Shown here piece after piece: positions 36,397 to 47,936 of a stretch of 64,000 bases of DNA. The translations under genes were made by a program, and so were the position numbers. The stretch covers positions 37,142,501-37,206,500 of the forward strand of contig BRKX01000004.1 in NCBI GenBank assembly GCA_026008535.1. The letters run 5' to 3'. Every line of letters starts with the position of its first letter. Within the stretch, counting starts at the first letter, position 1. Source of the DNA: Perilla frutescens (taxonomy: Eukaryota; Streptophyta; Magnoliopsida; Lamiales; Lamiaceae). Under the pieces are notes generated by a model. That model was given only the letters and a program-made list of their open reading frames with translations, was not told the origin of the DNA and made no database searches.

Positions 36397-39300
36397 ATGA
36401 TAAGGCGAAAATCATCCATTGCTGAGGCACACCCAAATTACGGGGATTGCGAGTTTTGGTACACATTGAGGCTGCAGCATGGAGGTATGACGCTGCACTA
36501 TGAAGATAAATTCGAGTACATAGGTGGGAGAACCAGTGTATTTATTTCATTGATGGGAAAAAATAGGATATGAAATATCTAAAGGGTTTATGCGAGGGTT
36601 TGGGTTATATGGGTAGGAAAGATTTTTTTTTCGGTTATGGAAGAACATATGCTGCCTTTAGAAGCTGATGAACACGCTAGATTGATTAAAGAGGCAGCCG
36701 TGAATTCTAGAGAATTCACCATATATTTAAATAGTGTGAAGAATGCAGATGGTGTTCTATCCACGTTGGAAGGGGAAGGTGTTGATGATGTGAATGAGTA
36801 GGTGGAAGGGGTTCGTGTTGATGCTTTGAATGAGCATAAGGAAGAGGTTTGTGTTGATGCTTTGAATGAGTAGGAGAGAGGGGTTTGGATTGATGCTGTG
36901 AATGAGTAGGAGGAAGGGGAAGGTTCTAGAGCTGTGAATGAGCATACAGAAGAGGAAGGTTCTAGAGCTGTGAATGAGCAGATAGAAGGGGAAGGTTTTC
37001 GAGCTGTTGATGAGCAGAGAGAAGGGAAAGGTTTTAGAGCTGTGAATGAGCAGATAGAAGATAGTTGTGAGACATTTTTTGATAATTACATTGGTGAAGA
37101 TGAGAGCTCAGATGAAGATGAGGACTTCATATTCAAGGAAGATAGTTGTGAGTCAATTATAGATGACATTATCTATGATGAAAATGTTGACAAAGAGCTT
37201 GAGTGGGTAGAACCAGAACAAGTGAGTGATGAGGACTTTGATTCAGGTGGCATGTTAGATGGGTGCAGATCTGATAGTGATTTCCAAAGCATAGATATTG
37301 ACAATGATGCAAAGAAGATGTGATGAGTGGAAGCTGTAATGGAAGGGGATTCTTCTTAGGCCAGAAGTTCAATACTAAAGCTCAATTCAAAGAAGATGTT
37401 CATAGCTATGCAGTGAAGGTTGGAAGACCCTGAAACTTTGTTAAAAATAACAGTAGGAGTATATGTGCAAAGTGCAAAAAGAAAGATGATAGGTGTGGTT
37501 GGAATATAAATGTACTCAAGGTTAAAGATGAGACATCGTTTCAGATTAGAGAGATGGACCTTACACACACTTGTGGGAGACAGTTCTATGTTGCCAATGC
37601 CAAGTCAACCTAGTTAGCTAAGAGATTTGAGATAACTTTCAGATGTGAACCTAATAGGACTGCTAGTGGCTTTAGAAAAGCTGCAATTGCTGAACTTGTA
37701 GTCTTTATTTCACCTCAGCAAGCCTTTAGAACAAGGCAGAAGGCACTAAAGATGATTGAAGGAGACACCAGTGATCAATACACTAGGTTGTGGGATTATG
37801 CAGACATGCTTCACAAGAAGAATCCAGGCTCCACGGTTCTTGTCCAACTAGATACCACAACCGAAGAGAGAACTTTCAAGAGCTTCTATGTGTGCCTAGC
37901 GTCCATGAAATTGGGATTTAGATCAGGTTGTAAGCCTTGGATAGGAGTAGATGGGTGTCATTTGACTGGTCCACGTTCAGGGGTGTTATTATCTGATGTG
38001 GGAATGGATCCTAACAACGATCCTTTTTCCCTTGCCTATGCAGTGGTTGCAGTTGAGAATAAAGAGGCATGAGAATGGTTTCTGGCATTGTTGAGGCAGG
38101 CTTTGATGGGTGATAGAGAAGATGCATATTGTTTCATGTCTGACAAGCAGAAAGGGTTAATTGGTGCCTTTGAGAAGATTCTACTGGGTGTAGAGAATCG
38201 GTTCTGTGTGAGGCATTTGCATGGCAACATGAAGAGGGTAGGTTTTAGAGGAAATAACTTCAAGAACTTGCTATGGATGGCTGCAAATGCCACCACTGTT
38301 GGTGCTTTCAAACGTGTGATGGAAGAGCTTGAGAAGACAAATGCAAATTGCTATGCATGGCTGCAAGCAAAGCCAGCAAGAGAGTGGTCTAAGTTACACT
38401 TTACAACCTTTGGTAAGTGTGAGACTTTAGTTAACAATGTGTGAGCAATTCAACCACTGCATAATGGATGCTAGAGATAAGCCTATTATCACTATGTTGG
38501 AGTGGATCAGACAATAGATCATGAAGAGGCTTCAGAAAAATAGAAACCAAGCTGAGTGCAAGTGGGAAGGCAGGTTACTGTGTGCTAAGATTGCTAAGAT
38601 TCTCAACAAGACAGTGAAAGCTTCTTCAGATTGCATTCCAATAAAGGCTGCCTCAAATAGATATAAAATCTCAAGCTTGGATTGATCAAGATATGCAGTG
38701 GACTTAGCTGCTAGGACTTGTGAGTGTAGGAGATGGGAATTATCTGGTATTCCTTGCAAGCATGCTACTAGTGCTATTTGTGTAGATGATGGTGCACCAG
38801 AAGACTATGTAGACACTTGCTACCATGTTGAGACCTATTATGCAGTTTATGCACATACTATAGCCCATATGTGTGGACAAGACATGTGGGAAAAAGCAGG
38901 CTATATACCTCCACTGCCACCTAACAATCACAAGAAAAGAAAAGGCAGACCTCGAAGAGAAAGAAGAGTTGGTGCCACTGATAGTCCTAACAAGAAGCAG
39001 AAGAAGCCCACTGATAAGATACAAAGCTTAGGAAAACAAAAATTCACTGTGAAGTGCAAGTATTGTGGATAGCCTGGGCATAACAGAGTTGGATGTGCAA
39101 AGAGGAAGGTATGATTAGTGGTAATTCATAATGTTATAGCTTAACTATCTATGATGTAAATTCAGATTGTCCTAACTTAAATAAATTTGAATTTTGATAG
39201 GAGGCTGAAGGTCAATGTTCAGTGAGTAAGACCAAGAAGGTTGTTGTGGTTTGCAAGTTTTGCTTGGACATTGGACACTATGACCAGGATTGTCCATTGA

Positions 39301-39691
39301 GGCAGTTGTTTGAAGCTGAAGCAGTTGAGAATCATGAATGTGCTAACTTGCAAGAAGATGAAGCAGATGAGAATCAAGAAGGTGCCAACTTAATTGCAAG
39401 AAGATGAAGCAGTTGAGAATCAGCCAGGTGCTAACTTACAAGAACCTGAAGTGCAACAATTCACACAACCTGATTTCCCTGTGACTCAAGAGGATGAGCT
39501 TGATAATCAGGAAGGTGCTAACTTGCCAGCCACTGAAGTGCAACAATCCAAGAAGCCAACAACAAGAAAAGGAAGAAAACTCCTTGTAAGTTACAATTCA
39601 GTTACTTGGACCTCAATGTGTATTTCTGCTTATTAATAAATTAATTTTTTCTTTTTAGGCAATCAAAAAGAAAGGCAGACAAGGCAGATGA
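36397..39691 (+). pseudogene. MURA-type transposase of the MuDR-like element, broken
   Basis: The frame starts at 36397 (MIRRKSS). A plant MULE N-terminal domain follows (FWYTLRLQHGGMTLHYEDKF), then a 12-residue repeat and an acidic region (36934-37320). A DNA-binding region (37370-37740) precedes the MULE transposase domain: GVDGCHLTGPRSGVLLSD with the first catalytic Asp, YCFMSDKQKGLIGAFEKI with the second, and EWSKLHFTTFGKCETLVNN. A SWIM zinc finger (CECRRWELSGIPCKHATSAI, 38719-38778) and two CCHC knuckles (CKYCG..PGHNRVGC and CKFCLDIGHYDQDC) complete it. Two introns fit: 39109-39200 and 39584-39658, with GT/AG ends, and the frame ends TGA at 39691. It is broken by stops near 36570, at 36799, 36871 and 36907, near 37610, at 38070-38072, near 38443 (with a frame change), 38515, 38683 and 39070, and by a frame shift near 39395. 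It would cut and paste MULE ends. Confidence 0.85.
36766..37053 (+). repeat. 36-bp tandem repeat in the transposase N-terminus, eight units
   Basis: Eight 36-bp units each encode a 12-residue unit of the type EGEGFRAVNEQ. The period is exact: the codon after the conserved GAG lies at 36799, 36835, 36871, 36907, 36943, 36979, 37015 and 37051. It reads TAG, CAT, TAG, TAG, CAT, CAG, CAG, CAG, so three units have a stop where others have CAG. Confidence 0.92.
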
Positions 39692-40263
39692 AGAGAGAAT
39701 CAGCCAGATGAACTTTTTGATATGAAGCTATTCAATTCATAGAACTTTTGAATATTTGAAATGGCAGTTGGACAGTAGGCTTTTGACCCTTGGACCCTTG
39801 GATATTTATGTCTTTTTGATGTGTTGAACTTGTATGGTATCCTGTTATGGCTTTTGAAATAGTAGTAATGTAGCTTTTGAAATAGTAGTTATGGACAATA
39901 GGCTTTTGATTCAAGGAGATAGTAGTAATTTACCCCTTTTGATGTGTTGAACTTGAATGGTATCTATTTATGCTTATTGGAACTTGAATGGTATATGTTT
40001 ATGCCTTTTGGAGCTTGAATGATTTTTGTTTTGTTTTGCCCTATTTGTGCATTTCTGTTAGCAAATAGATATTCATTTCATTGATTGGAATAGTTGCATT
40101 CCATTTCATTACAGTTGCATTATAGCTTCATTTCATTACAGTAGCATTTCATTACATTACAGTTGCATTACATCTTCAATTACAGCTGCATTACATCTTT
40201 AAGAAAATTGCCAACAACAAAAACAATTGTAGAACACATAGAATCTTCATTATCTTCTTCATC

Positions 40264-40551
40264 TTACCAACCTCTTAGCCCAGATTCTTCACCTCTTTCA
40301 CCATCTTTTCTCACTTCTTCGGGTAGCTTCAATTTTCCTAGGTGGCTATCAAAGCTACTGTCCTCTGAAATAAAATCTTCATCCTTACACATAAAAAAAC
40401 CGCACCCTTTACCATATTAAGAATCTGGGCAGTTGTAGAATGCCTTGCCTCGGCTGTGAGGTTGTTTGGAAACCCACCTCAGGGCTGCTCTACCACAGTG
40501 ACCAGTTAGAAAACCTCTACCAAAATGTTTATTGCTTGATGCAACATACAT
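40264..40551 (-). pseudogene. GRF-type zinc-finger ORF, convergent to the transposase
   Basis: From a minus-strand ATG at 40551 the frame encodes MYVASSNKHFGRG, then GHCGRAALRWVSKQPHSRGK, YNCPDS and, after a stop and a one-base frame change, GCGFF followed by KDEDF. This matches the GRF zinc finger (CxCG, about 20 residues, FxxC, CGFFxWxDE), although the first cysteine is a glycine and the tryptophan position is lost. The acidic tail runs to a stop near 40264. In maize MuDR the two genes are also convergent, but mudrB is not known to be a GRF protein. Such GRF ORFs beside MULEs occur in other plant genomes; their role is not established. Confidence 0.65.
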
Positions 40552-40969
40552 GATTTTGTGTGTAGATTTTTTGGGATAATTGTGTGTTTTGATTGTTTGT
40601 GGAGAGTGTATATATATACAAATGTATTCCCTCAGCTTCTGCACTCAATTTTCCCTCCAAAATGCTAACTTTCTCTCCAAAGTTGATTGACTAGTAAATC
40701 CAACTGTTTTAGTTGAGAAATAAAAAAATTGCTACTTTTAATGTTTGGGACTAAAAATGGGAGTAAAAGTTAACGGTAAACGTGATGGAAGGACCAAAAT
40801 TGATGTCCCAGGACCATTTTTGAAAAAAATTGGGACAATTTTCGGATTCGACCGTGTCCAGTGGGACCACAAATGAAATTAATTCAGTTCAGTTGCATAG
40901 CATAAATCTATGCATTCTTGGGAGGTCACGGAGTGTGGTTCTCTCGAGCAATAAATATTGGATCACTAT

Positions 40970-41540
40970 GTGGCGCCTAGGGCACACACACTTCTATTTT
41001 TTCTAAATCCATTTTTAAGTTAATTTTATTTTTTATTTTTAAACAATCGATTTGGAGACTATTTTTATCAGTCTCAAAGTCCATTGTTAATTTTTTTCCA
41101 TAGCTAATTTTGTCATTTAAAGGACTAATGATGAGGTTTTTAATGACGGATCGAGTTCGACGCTAATTTATTTTAACGGCGGATCGAGTTCGTCGCTAAT
41201 TTGGTGACAGAATTTTTTCATTGCTGAAACGTGTCATTTTCTTTTGTAGTGTTTAAACAATCAATTTTTCATTGTGGCGCGTAGGGCACACACCCCTATT
41301 TTTTTAAAATTCGATGTTAAGTTAATTTTATTTTTTATTTTTAAACAATCGATTTGGAGACTAATTTTATCAGTCACCAAGTCCATCGTTAATTTTTTTC
41401 CATAGCTAATTTTGTCGTTAAAAGGAATAATGATGAGTTTTTTAACGACAGACCAAGTCCATCGCTAATCTATTTTACGATGGATTTTTTAGAATTTTTC
41501 GCCGCTAAAATGCATATATTTTTCTTTTGTAGGGTTTAAA
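40970..41540. repeat. CACTA-like end debris, two tandem units of about 300 bp
   Basis: Two units start TGTGGCGCSTAGGGCACACA (about 40970 and 41273). Each includes TTTTTAAACAATCGATTTGG and repeated TCGTCGCTAAT-type words. Unit 1 ends in TTTTCTTTTGTAGTG (about 41240-41255), the inverse of the CACTACAAAAGAAAA terminus of CACTA elements. The short subterminal words also fit CACTA. Unit 2 ends in a decayed version. No transposase is present. Confidence 0.6.
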
Positions 41541-43732
41541 GGTAACGTGTTAAGCATTTATGTTCGATTACATATCACATATTGGATGTGTGATATGTAA
41601 TTTCAAAAATATCTCATACTAAAATACTCTCATATATATTAAATAAAATTTTATTATAGAATGCTTACACAATATATGTTAATTAATTAAAGAATGTTTT
41701 AAATATTGTAATTTTATGGAGAATTTTAATACATCCAACCAAATCGTATATTATCAATATGTATATATTGCACATATTCTAATATACCAAAGCAAACATA
41801 GAATTGATATCTTATATGGTAAAAACATCTCAATCAAAGATATCGAACATTATATCGGTCGTACTACATAACAAATTAGAACCAATGGTAGTTCTAAACA
41901 CAACCCACATTGTATCTCAAAAAATTAAATAAAATAAAAATATTACTTAAATATCATATTTTACTCTCATGGCCCAATTTATTTTCAAAATCCCAACAAC
42001 GTACAACTTTCATGGTGCCATGCTCGACATGTAGAAAATTGACACTCGCAAGTCCTTATCTACTTTTCCCCTAAGTCAATTTTTCGGATAGGTCTTTTTC
42101 GATGATATTTTTGACAACATAATGTTAACGCAGTAGATGAATTTGTCCGAAAATAATTTTTTGAGTTTTAGTTTGAAGAGGCGAATATATCTTTGTGGAA
42201 GACAATAGAAAAATTAGAGTGGCTTGGTGTAGAATTTAATAGAAAATGTGATATTTAGAATAAAATTCCTAACATATAATTGAGAATTATTCTACTGACA
42301 TCATGATTGTAACTAATATACATTTATACATTTTGTGATTCACTTCATGAAGACAAGAAATGAATGCTCCATGCCACATGGTGAGTGAAGGAGGCACACA
42401 AGATTATCAAATCCTAAACTTAGTCATTATCTACTTGTAATAATTATCCCATTTCCTCTAACATGTATAAATATATCCCAATAAATGTACGAAATTAAAG
42501 TGTGTATTTTCATAGTAAACAATTAGTGAATAATGCACATTTTGTAGCATATATCTTACCAACTCATACTGCAATAGATATTTTGTAACAATACATAGTA
42601 TATATTTGATCAATGCAGTTGATCCATAATTTAATTAACACTCCGCCGACAGTTGTCTTAATTTGAGTCCACTGCCACCAGCTGTAATTCCTCAACATGT
42701 ATACTCATCGGTCTCATGAATTTATTTAAGATAATTTTCCAAAGTCAACAATTGATCATAACTTAAATGCATATTCCGAAGAATGTATATAGTGAATTTG
42801 ATTATATTTATGGACGTGACAAATTAGTTGTATTAATTGAATACGCTAGCAACAGCGAAACATTTAAATTTCAAATTCGGAATGTTCACACACACACACA
42901 CATGTGTGTGAGTGTGTGTCTGCGCTCGCTCTGGACCACAGTATAATAATTATCCACCCATGACTGTGGAAGTACACACTGATGAGTGACTGACTTCGTT
43001 TTTATATTTTCATTTTTTATCAAACATAATGAAAGTGGAAGAGTTTTTTACGTACTTAATTAAGGCTAATGTACGTTAATATAGCTCTGGCTAGCTATTC
43101 AAACCATGTTTTTCTTGCTTAAATTGCCCTTCGAGAGCACAATACGTTACCATGTACGTAATTAACTTAAAAAAGAAAAGAGAAAATGAAGCCATTTTTG
43201 CTGGCCACTGTAAAATTCTGAGGTAAATTGTTGATTCTTCTCTTCCATGAATGATTTAATTGAGAATAAATCTGGTAAATATTTTAGTTATTAATTAGAC
43301 GCGGGATGCAGCAGCCGAATTGATCACAAATCTGCGGTCGCACGTGATTGCGGTATTTGCATCTTTTGATCAGCACAGCAGCTCGAAACACGTTTAAAAT
43401 GAAATATCCTGCATTTTTTTTTTCTTGTTATTTAATTTCAAAATTACAATATATAAATAAAATTTAATGCGATTAAGAAGTTGTGAAATTAGGAATTAAA
43501 ATATAAGGAAATGACAATGTTTTGGTTATTCCAATAAGCATCCACTGCAGCTTAGAAGCATACAAAACTACAAGAGTCAAATTTTGTGATAGGAATTATA
43601 ATTGTGTCTCTCAGCTTAAGATTATGCGCTCGGAACTTGAAAAGCCGTTTCAGACAGCTTCAGGTTTCATCATTTTCTTCAAAAAAAAAACGAAAAAAAA
43701 AATAGTTGGAACTTGAAACTTGAAACTTGAAG

Positions 43733-43767
<35 letters not shown>

Positions 43768-44299
43768 CTTCGGCATTGGCTTACTACTGCACGCATCTTT
43801 TCAATGTAATTTCCAATTTAATGAGGGAAACTAATTGATCTTGAATGTATGTTGCTCTAAAAGTCGATATTATAGAAGGAACAAAATGATGTTGCAGCAG
43901 AATAATAGGCAATTAAGAAAAGTGGAAGAATGTGAGTAGTGAGTGAGTCACAAGAACTGTCAACTCTTTTATGTACTCTCTCTTTCAAAAAATATATAAT
44001 AAAATAAATAATTGGGCGGAAAGCTACAAACACACTCTGTCCCTTTCTTTGCCACTCGTTTTAATCAAGGGCGCTCTCTCTCTCTCCTTCCCAAATCCTG
44101 ATACGATAGTTTTTAATTTGTTTAACTACTTGCTACCGGGCTACAAGCCTGAAAAGGAAAGGCAATTTTGTATGTCTAATTTGCTTGAAAAGCCCACTAC
44201 ATTAAAATAATAATACTTATAATAATAAAAAAAATTACCTTTCTACCTTCCTCTTAACTGCTTTTGAAGCCCCCGCACACAAATATATAGATACACACA
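41541..44299. other. Intergenic region upstream of the SPL gene
   Basis: AT-rich, no supportable gene. It contains a (CA)n/(TG)n inverted pair at 42888-42920 (ACACACACACACATGTGTGT) and a (CT)n run at 43737-43762. It is presumably part of the SPL promoter; I see no individual site that can be defended. Confidence 0.5.
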
Positions 44300-44551
44300 T
44301 AAGAGCATATGTACACATTTTCATTGATTGTTTATGGGTTATGGTGTGAGGGTTTTTCTATTTTCTAAAAAAAAGATTGCTGCCACTTTCAATAATTCCA
44401 CTCCGTATAAAGCTTCTTTTGCTCTCAAGATCTTCCTGTTCATTTATACCCTATATAGCCTTTATTTCAGCCCATCTCTTCCTCCTACTCAATAGGCCAA
44501 TACCCATACTCTCTCTCTCTCTCTCTCTATTGGCATTGCAGACTTACAGTG

Positions 44552-44599
<48 letters not shown>

Positions 44600-44884
44600 A
44601 GCTCTATCTAGGTAGTCTTGCTTTTGCCAGTTGCCACTTTACTTAATACTACTTACTCTGATCCCATCCATCCATAAGTCATAATGGAGTTGTTGTCAGA
44701 GAATGAACGGCTGAGAAGGCTAAGCCAGTTTACTACTTTTGCACTTCTCTGTAAGTCTTTGCTACTCACTCATATATTGATATTGCATTCCCTCGATCTT
44801 CAAGGTTTCGATTTATATGCATTCTTTGCGATTCTTCTTTGCTACTTACCATGTCTGTATTTTTGGCTTGATTTTTTGAGGTTC

Positions 44885-44925
<41 letters not shown>

Positions 44926-46063
44926 CATATGAAAAAAAATTCTTATTAATCGTCTCTCAGTCTGTGATTAACCCTCACTAACAAGGAAAAGAGTAAAGGC
45001 TATCTATCTATCTGCTTGAAATCTGGTTGACTAATCCTACAATGCTGCAAATTGCAGTTAGCACTTTTATCGTTTGTTTACTCACACAAGCACAAACATA
45101 TTATGCCTGTTTCTAAAAAATCTCATCTTTCCTATTCTGCTAGGGGGAAAATGTAATTTTTAATTAGCAAACACAATTATGTTGTTAAAATTAGCGGATC
45201 TTTCCGTTTTATTGGTTATTTATTTTTTATTAGATATCCGAAGACTAGGTTGACTTGACCTTCCAATCTGATATTTAATTTTCATCAATTACTGGGTAGA
45301 TCTTGTGGGAGGTGTAACTAATTTTTTCATCAAAGATCTTGTTTTTAATAATTATATATATGCTAATTTGTCATGTGGAATCCCTCGTTTTACATTATTG
45401 GAAATTAAGAATTGGAGCCTTTAATTTCTTTAGACTCTATTAATGTTTCTCTCTTGAAAATATATTTGCATTTTGTTATTTATTTAGTGTGGAAATGAAA
45501 CTTAATTAATATTGTGGAGTGATGTGTGAGGAGATAGGCAGCTCCTAGTCCTACCTAGGTTACGTTATTATATGGGTGAATTTTGGTTAATTCTCTTTGG
45601 TTTTTTACTCACGTTTTGTTCCTTTTTTGTGTTATATATGTGTGTGCGTGTGTGTGTGTTAATTTGAAGTGCAGCTATCTAGCATGGTATTCGTTTATTA
45701 TTGTATTGATATATATTATGTATATGTATATTTTTCGGCAGTTGATGAATGGTAGGTAGTTGAGTTGACATACTTAGGTTATATATGTGTAACAGGTGCA
45801 TGATTATGGCTATATGTTGGTTAATAATCAGAGTGGAGTAAGAAAAAGGGTATTTTGGAGACTAGACGAGACGGCTCGGCCAAATTAGCTTTTCTTGATC
45901 ATCTTGTGTGAAAATTGCTAGTTATCCTTTGGGAGCTAGCTAGGGAAAACACAAGTGATTTAATTTAATTGTAGCCTGTAGGAGGAAACGATTGTAGGTC
46001 CGAATTGGAGTGAGTTATATGTATATATAGCATATAGCTAAGTTGTGGAAATTAATTAATAAA
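44300..46063 (+). promoter_or_regulatory. Probable 5' leader of the SPL gene, CT-rich, with a candidate intron
   Basis: CT runs at 44510-44528 and 44554-44600 (then CA) are typical of plant 5' untranslated regions. An ATG at 44684 begins a short upstream frame (MELLSENERLRRL) running into a good donor site (CTTCTCTGTAAGTC, GT at about 44752). Candidate acceptors before the coding ATG are TTTAATTGTAG (about 45974) and GATTGTAG (about 45994). A leader with a 1.2-kb intron and a short upstream ORF is inferred. The 82-codon open frame over 44684-44932 otherwise reads into a CT microsatellite. Transcript data would be decisive. Confidence 0.4.
44554..44600 (+). repeat. (CT)n(CA)n compound microsatellite in the SPL leader
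   Basis: CT units followed by CA units; further CT runs lie at 44510-44528 and 44888-44918. Confidence 0.95.
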
Positions 46064-47163
46064 ATGGAATCAGCATCAGCATCGTCGTCTTCGTCTTCGT
46101 TTAAAAGGGGTAAGGGTCCTGCTGCTGCTGCAGCCAACATCGGTCATTGTTTGGTTGATGGTTGTGATGCTGATTTAAGCCTATGCAGAGACTATCACCG
46201 CCGACATAAAGTATGTGAGCCTCACTCAAAGACCCCTAAGGTCACAATTGGGGGTCGAGACCAGCGCTTCTGCCAACAATGCAGCAGGTATAGATATATA
46301 TTTAGATGCATATATGCATGCATTAATTGGCAGTGCTGTAATTCATTCTGTATACTATACATATCTAGAAAGAATGGATGAATGAATGGAGTTAATTGGC
46401 TCTATATATATGAATTGGTAGGTTTCATTCGCTGGTAGAGTTTGACGAGGGAAAGAGAAGCTGCAGGAAACGACTTGATGGGCACAACAGGAGGCGAAGG
46501 AAGCCTCAGGTGACGGAGTCTATGTCTATGTCATCGAGAAACTACTCGGGATTAGGAGTTTTCTGCAGCCAACACCAACACCAACATGGTGGAAGATTAG
46601 TTTCATTTAGCAGCAGCAGCAGCCCACATGATATAGTAGTGCCAACTCCAACTCCAACTCCAAGTGGTGATCATGTTTTCATGAGCTCGTCTTCATGGGT
46701 AGGATCGGGAGGAGGAGTCAAATCTGAGAACGACCACGACATTATGCAGCTCTACAACAACAACACTACTCAGCAGCAGCAGAACTATTATCTCAACTCC
46801 TCATCCTTTCCTGCAGAGCAAAGCTACAAGGTTCAGTTGTTACAATTAACAACTTCTACTACTACTACTACTACTGGTATGCAAGATCAGTATTACTGCA
46901 ACAACCAAGACAAAATGGTTTCCATTAATTCCAGTACTGATGATCGTGATCATCATCATCATCGCGCTCTCTCTCTTCTGTCACCGGCTAGTCGGGAGTT
47001 TGGTTTCAATGAGTCCTTGCACTACTACGCCCCACCTTTTCTTGCTCATCAAAGCAAGCCACCACCACCACCACCACCACCATCAGATATCTTTCAGCTG
47101 GAGGGATCTTCGACTGCTGCTGCTGCTGGATCTCATCAAACTCGCACCTTCACGTGGGACTAG
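46064..47163 (+). CDS. SPL: SBP-box transcription factor (SQUAMOSA promoter-binding-like, SPL13/SPL16 type)
   Basis: Two coding exons, 46064-46287 and 46422-47163, joined over a 134-bp GT-AG intron, give a 321-residue protein. The SBP domain covers residues 29-104. Zinc site 1 is C29, C34, C51, H54 and site 2 is C70, C73, H77, C89. The basic nuclear signal (KRSCRKRLDGHNRRRRK) overlaps its end. The intron falls after QQCSR, the conserved position in this family. The N-terminus is serine- and alanine-rich. The C-terminus has Ser, His (about 250-255) and Pro runs and ends TFTWD. Residues 256-262 RALSLLS are encoded by a miR156 target site. SPL proteins bind GTAC-core sites and control phase change, flowering and shoot or organ growth. 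Sequence such as CLVDGCDADL and SLVEFDEGKRSC is closest to the SPL13/SPL16 group. The start is the first ATG in frame after leader stops. All key residues are intact. Confidence 0.93.
46288..46421 (+). other. SPL intron 1, within the SBP domain
   Basis: 134 bp with GT at 46288 and AG at 46421, phase 2, splitting the arginine codon 75. Reading through would stop shortly after (ESRKNG). Confidence 0.92.
46964..46983 (+). promoter_or_regulatory. miR156/157 target site in the SPL coding sequence
   Basis: GCGCTCTCTCTCTTCTGTCA differs by one base from the widely conserved SPL target GTGCTCTCTCTCTTCTGTCA (second base C for T). It encodes the usual ALSLLS. Pairing with the miR156 seed end (TCTTCTGTCA) is complete. 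Cleavage by miR156 would keep the gene low in juvenile tissue, as known for SPL genes; activity here is inferred. Confidence 0.9.
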
Positions 47164-47936
47164 ATATATATCTATATACCTTATTAATTAGTTCCTTCAT
47201 ATTTTATATTCTCTCTATTTATCGTGCACCTGTAGGCATACATTTATAATATGAACGTTAATTACGTTGTTCAATTCATCATATGTATCTCATTTTTCTT
47301 TCTGTTAAGGGTTAATTTCCTTAAAATACAGTGACTTTGAACTGTTTTTGTTTTTTCACACATAGTTTTAATAATATGAACTTGAATGATCTTTGATTGG
47401 TTTCCACATAATTTTCAAATTTCGATCCAATTGAATTTTATGTGGTAGCGGGAGATTTTGACGTGTACATTTACTTAGACACCAAATTATATTAAAATAT
47501 ATGAACTTTGAACTGATTTTAGTTTTCACACGATTAGAAAAATGATCATTTTTTTTTGTAATCCGGCAAATTCAATTACTATAAAGTTATTATTGTAGAT
47601 GTTGTGTTTTATCATTCGATGTGTTGCTTGTAGCCATAGAGATTATATTCGTTTTAAATGTGTGTGTAATAAAGTTATTATTATAAATTTCATCTAAAAT
47701 TAATAATTAATAATAAACTAATCCACCAACATAAATAAATAAATATAATGAAAGTTGTTTCAATTTAAATTTATTTGTTCATGCAATATATATAATTCAC
47801 GCTCGAAAAAATAAAATAACTATCAAATCTTTTTAGCTCTATTGAATAAAAATATTAATATCAGACTTAAAGCTAGTGTAGTGTTGGTATTTGAAATAAA
47901 AATATTCCATTCAATTGTATGTATGTGTATATATAT
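47164..47936. other. SPL 3' untranslated and flanking region
   Basis: No other gene. Related segments with TTTGAACTGWTTTWGTTTT occur at about 47334-47350 and 47507-47525 as direct repeats, resembling remnants of a dispersed repeat. A (AT)n run lies at 47928-47948. The polyadenylation site cannot be placed from sequence alone. Confidence 0.5.

Larger units (their letters stand above)
35997..40886 (+). mobile_element. MuDR-like (MULE) transposon with TIRs and a 9-bp TSD
   Basis: The 4890-bp element has inverted repeats of about 75 bp: AATTAATTTCATTTATGG then TCCCACTGGACACGGTCG on the left, with a near-identical inverse at 40808-40886. The flanks GTTCAGTAG (35988-35996) and GTTCAGTTG (40887-40895) form a 9-bp duplication with one difference. 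It carries a broken MURA-type transposase on the + strand and a convergent broken GRF zinc-finger ORF on the - strand. Stops in both make it non-autonomous now. Confidence 0.92.

Noticed and set aside
36757..36945. A minus-strand 62-codon repetitive protein
   Set aside because: It is the antisense of the 36-bp repeat in the MULE transposase.
44377..44932. Leucine/serine-rich small open frames upstream of SPL, possible membrane peptides
   Set aside because: They translate CT and CA microsatellites; hydrophobicity is a composition effect. Only the short upstream start at 44684 is retained as a leader feature.
46940..47191. An 83-codon frame within SPL exon 2
   Set aside because: Alternate frame of the SPL coding sequence; its His run is the CAC/CAT repeat read in another phase.
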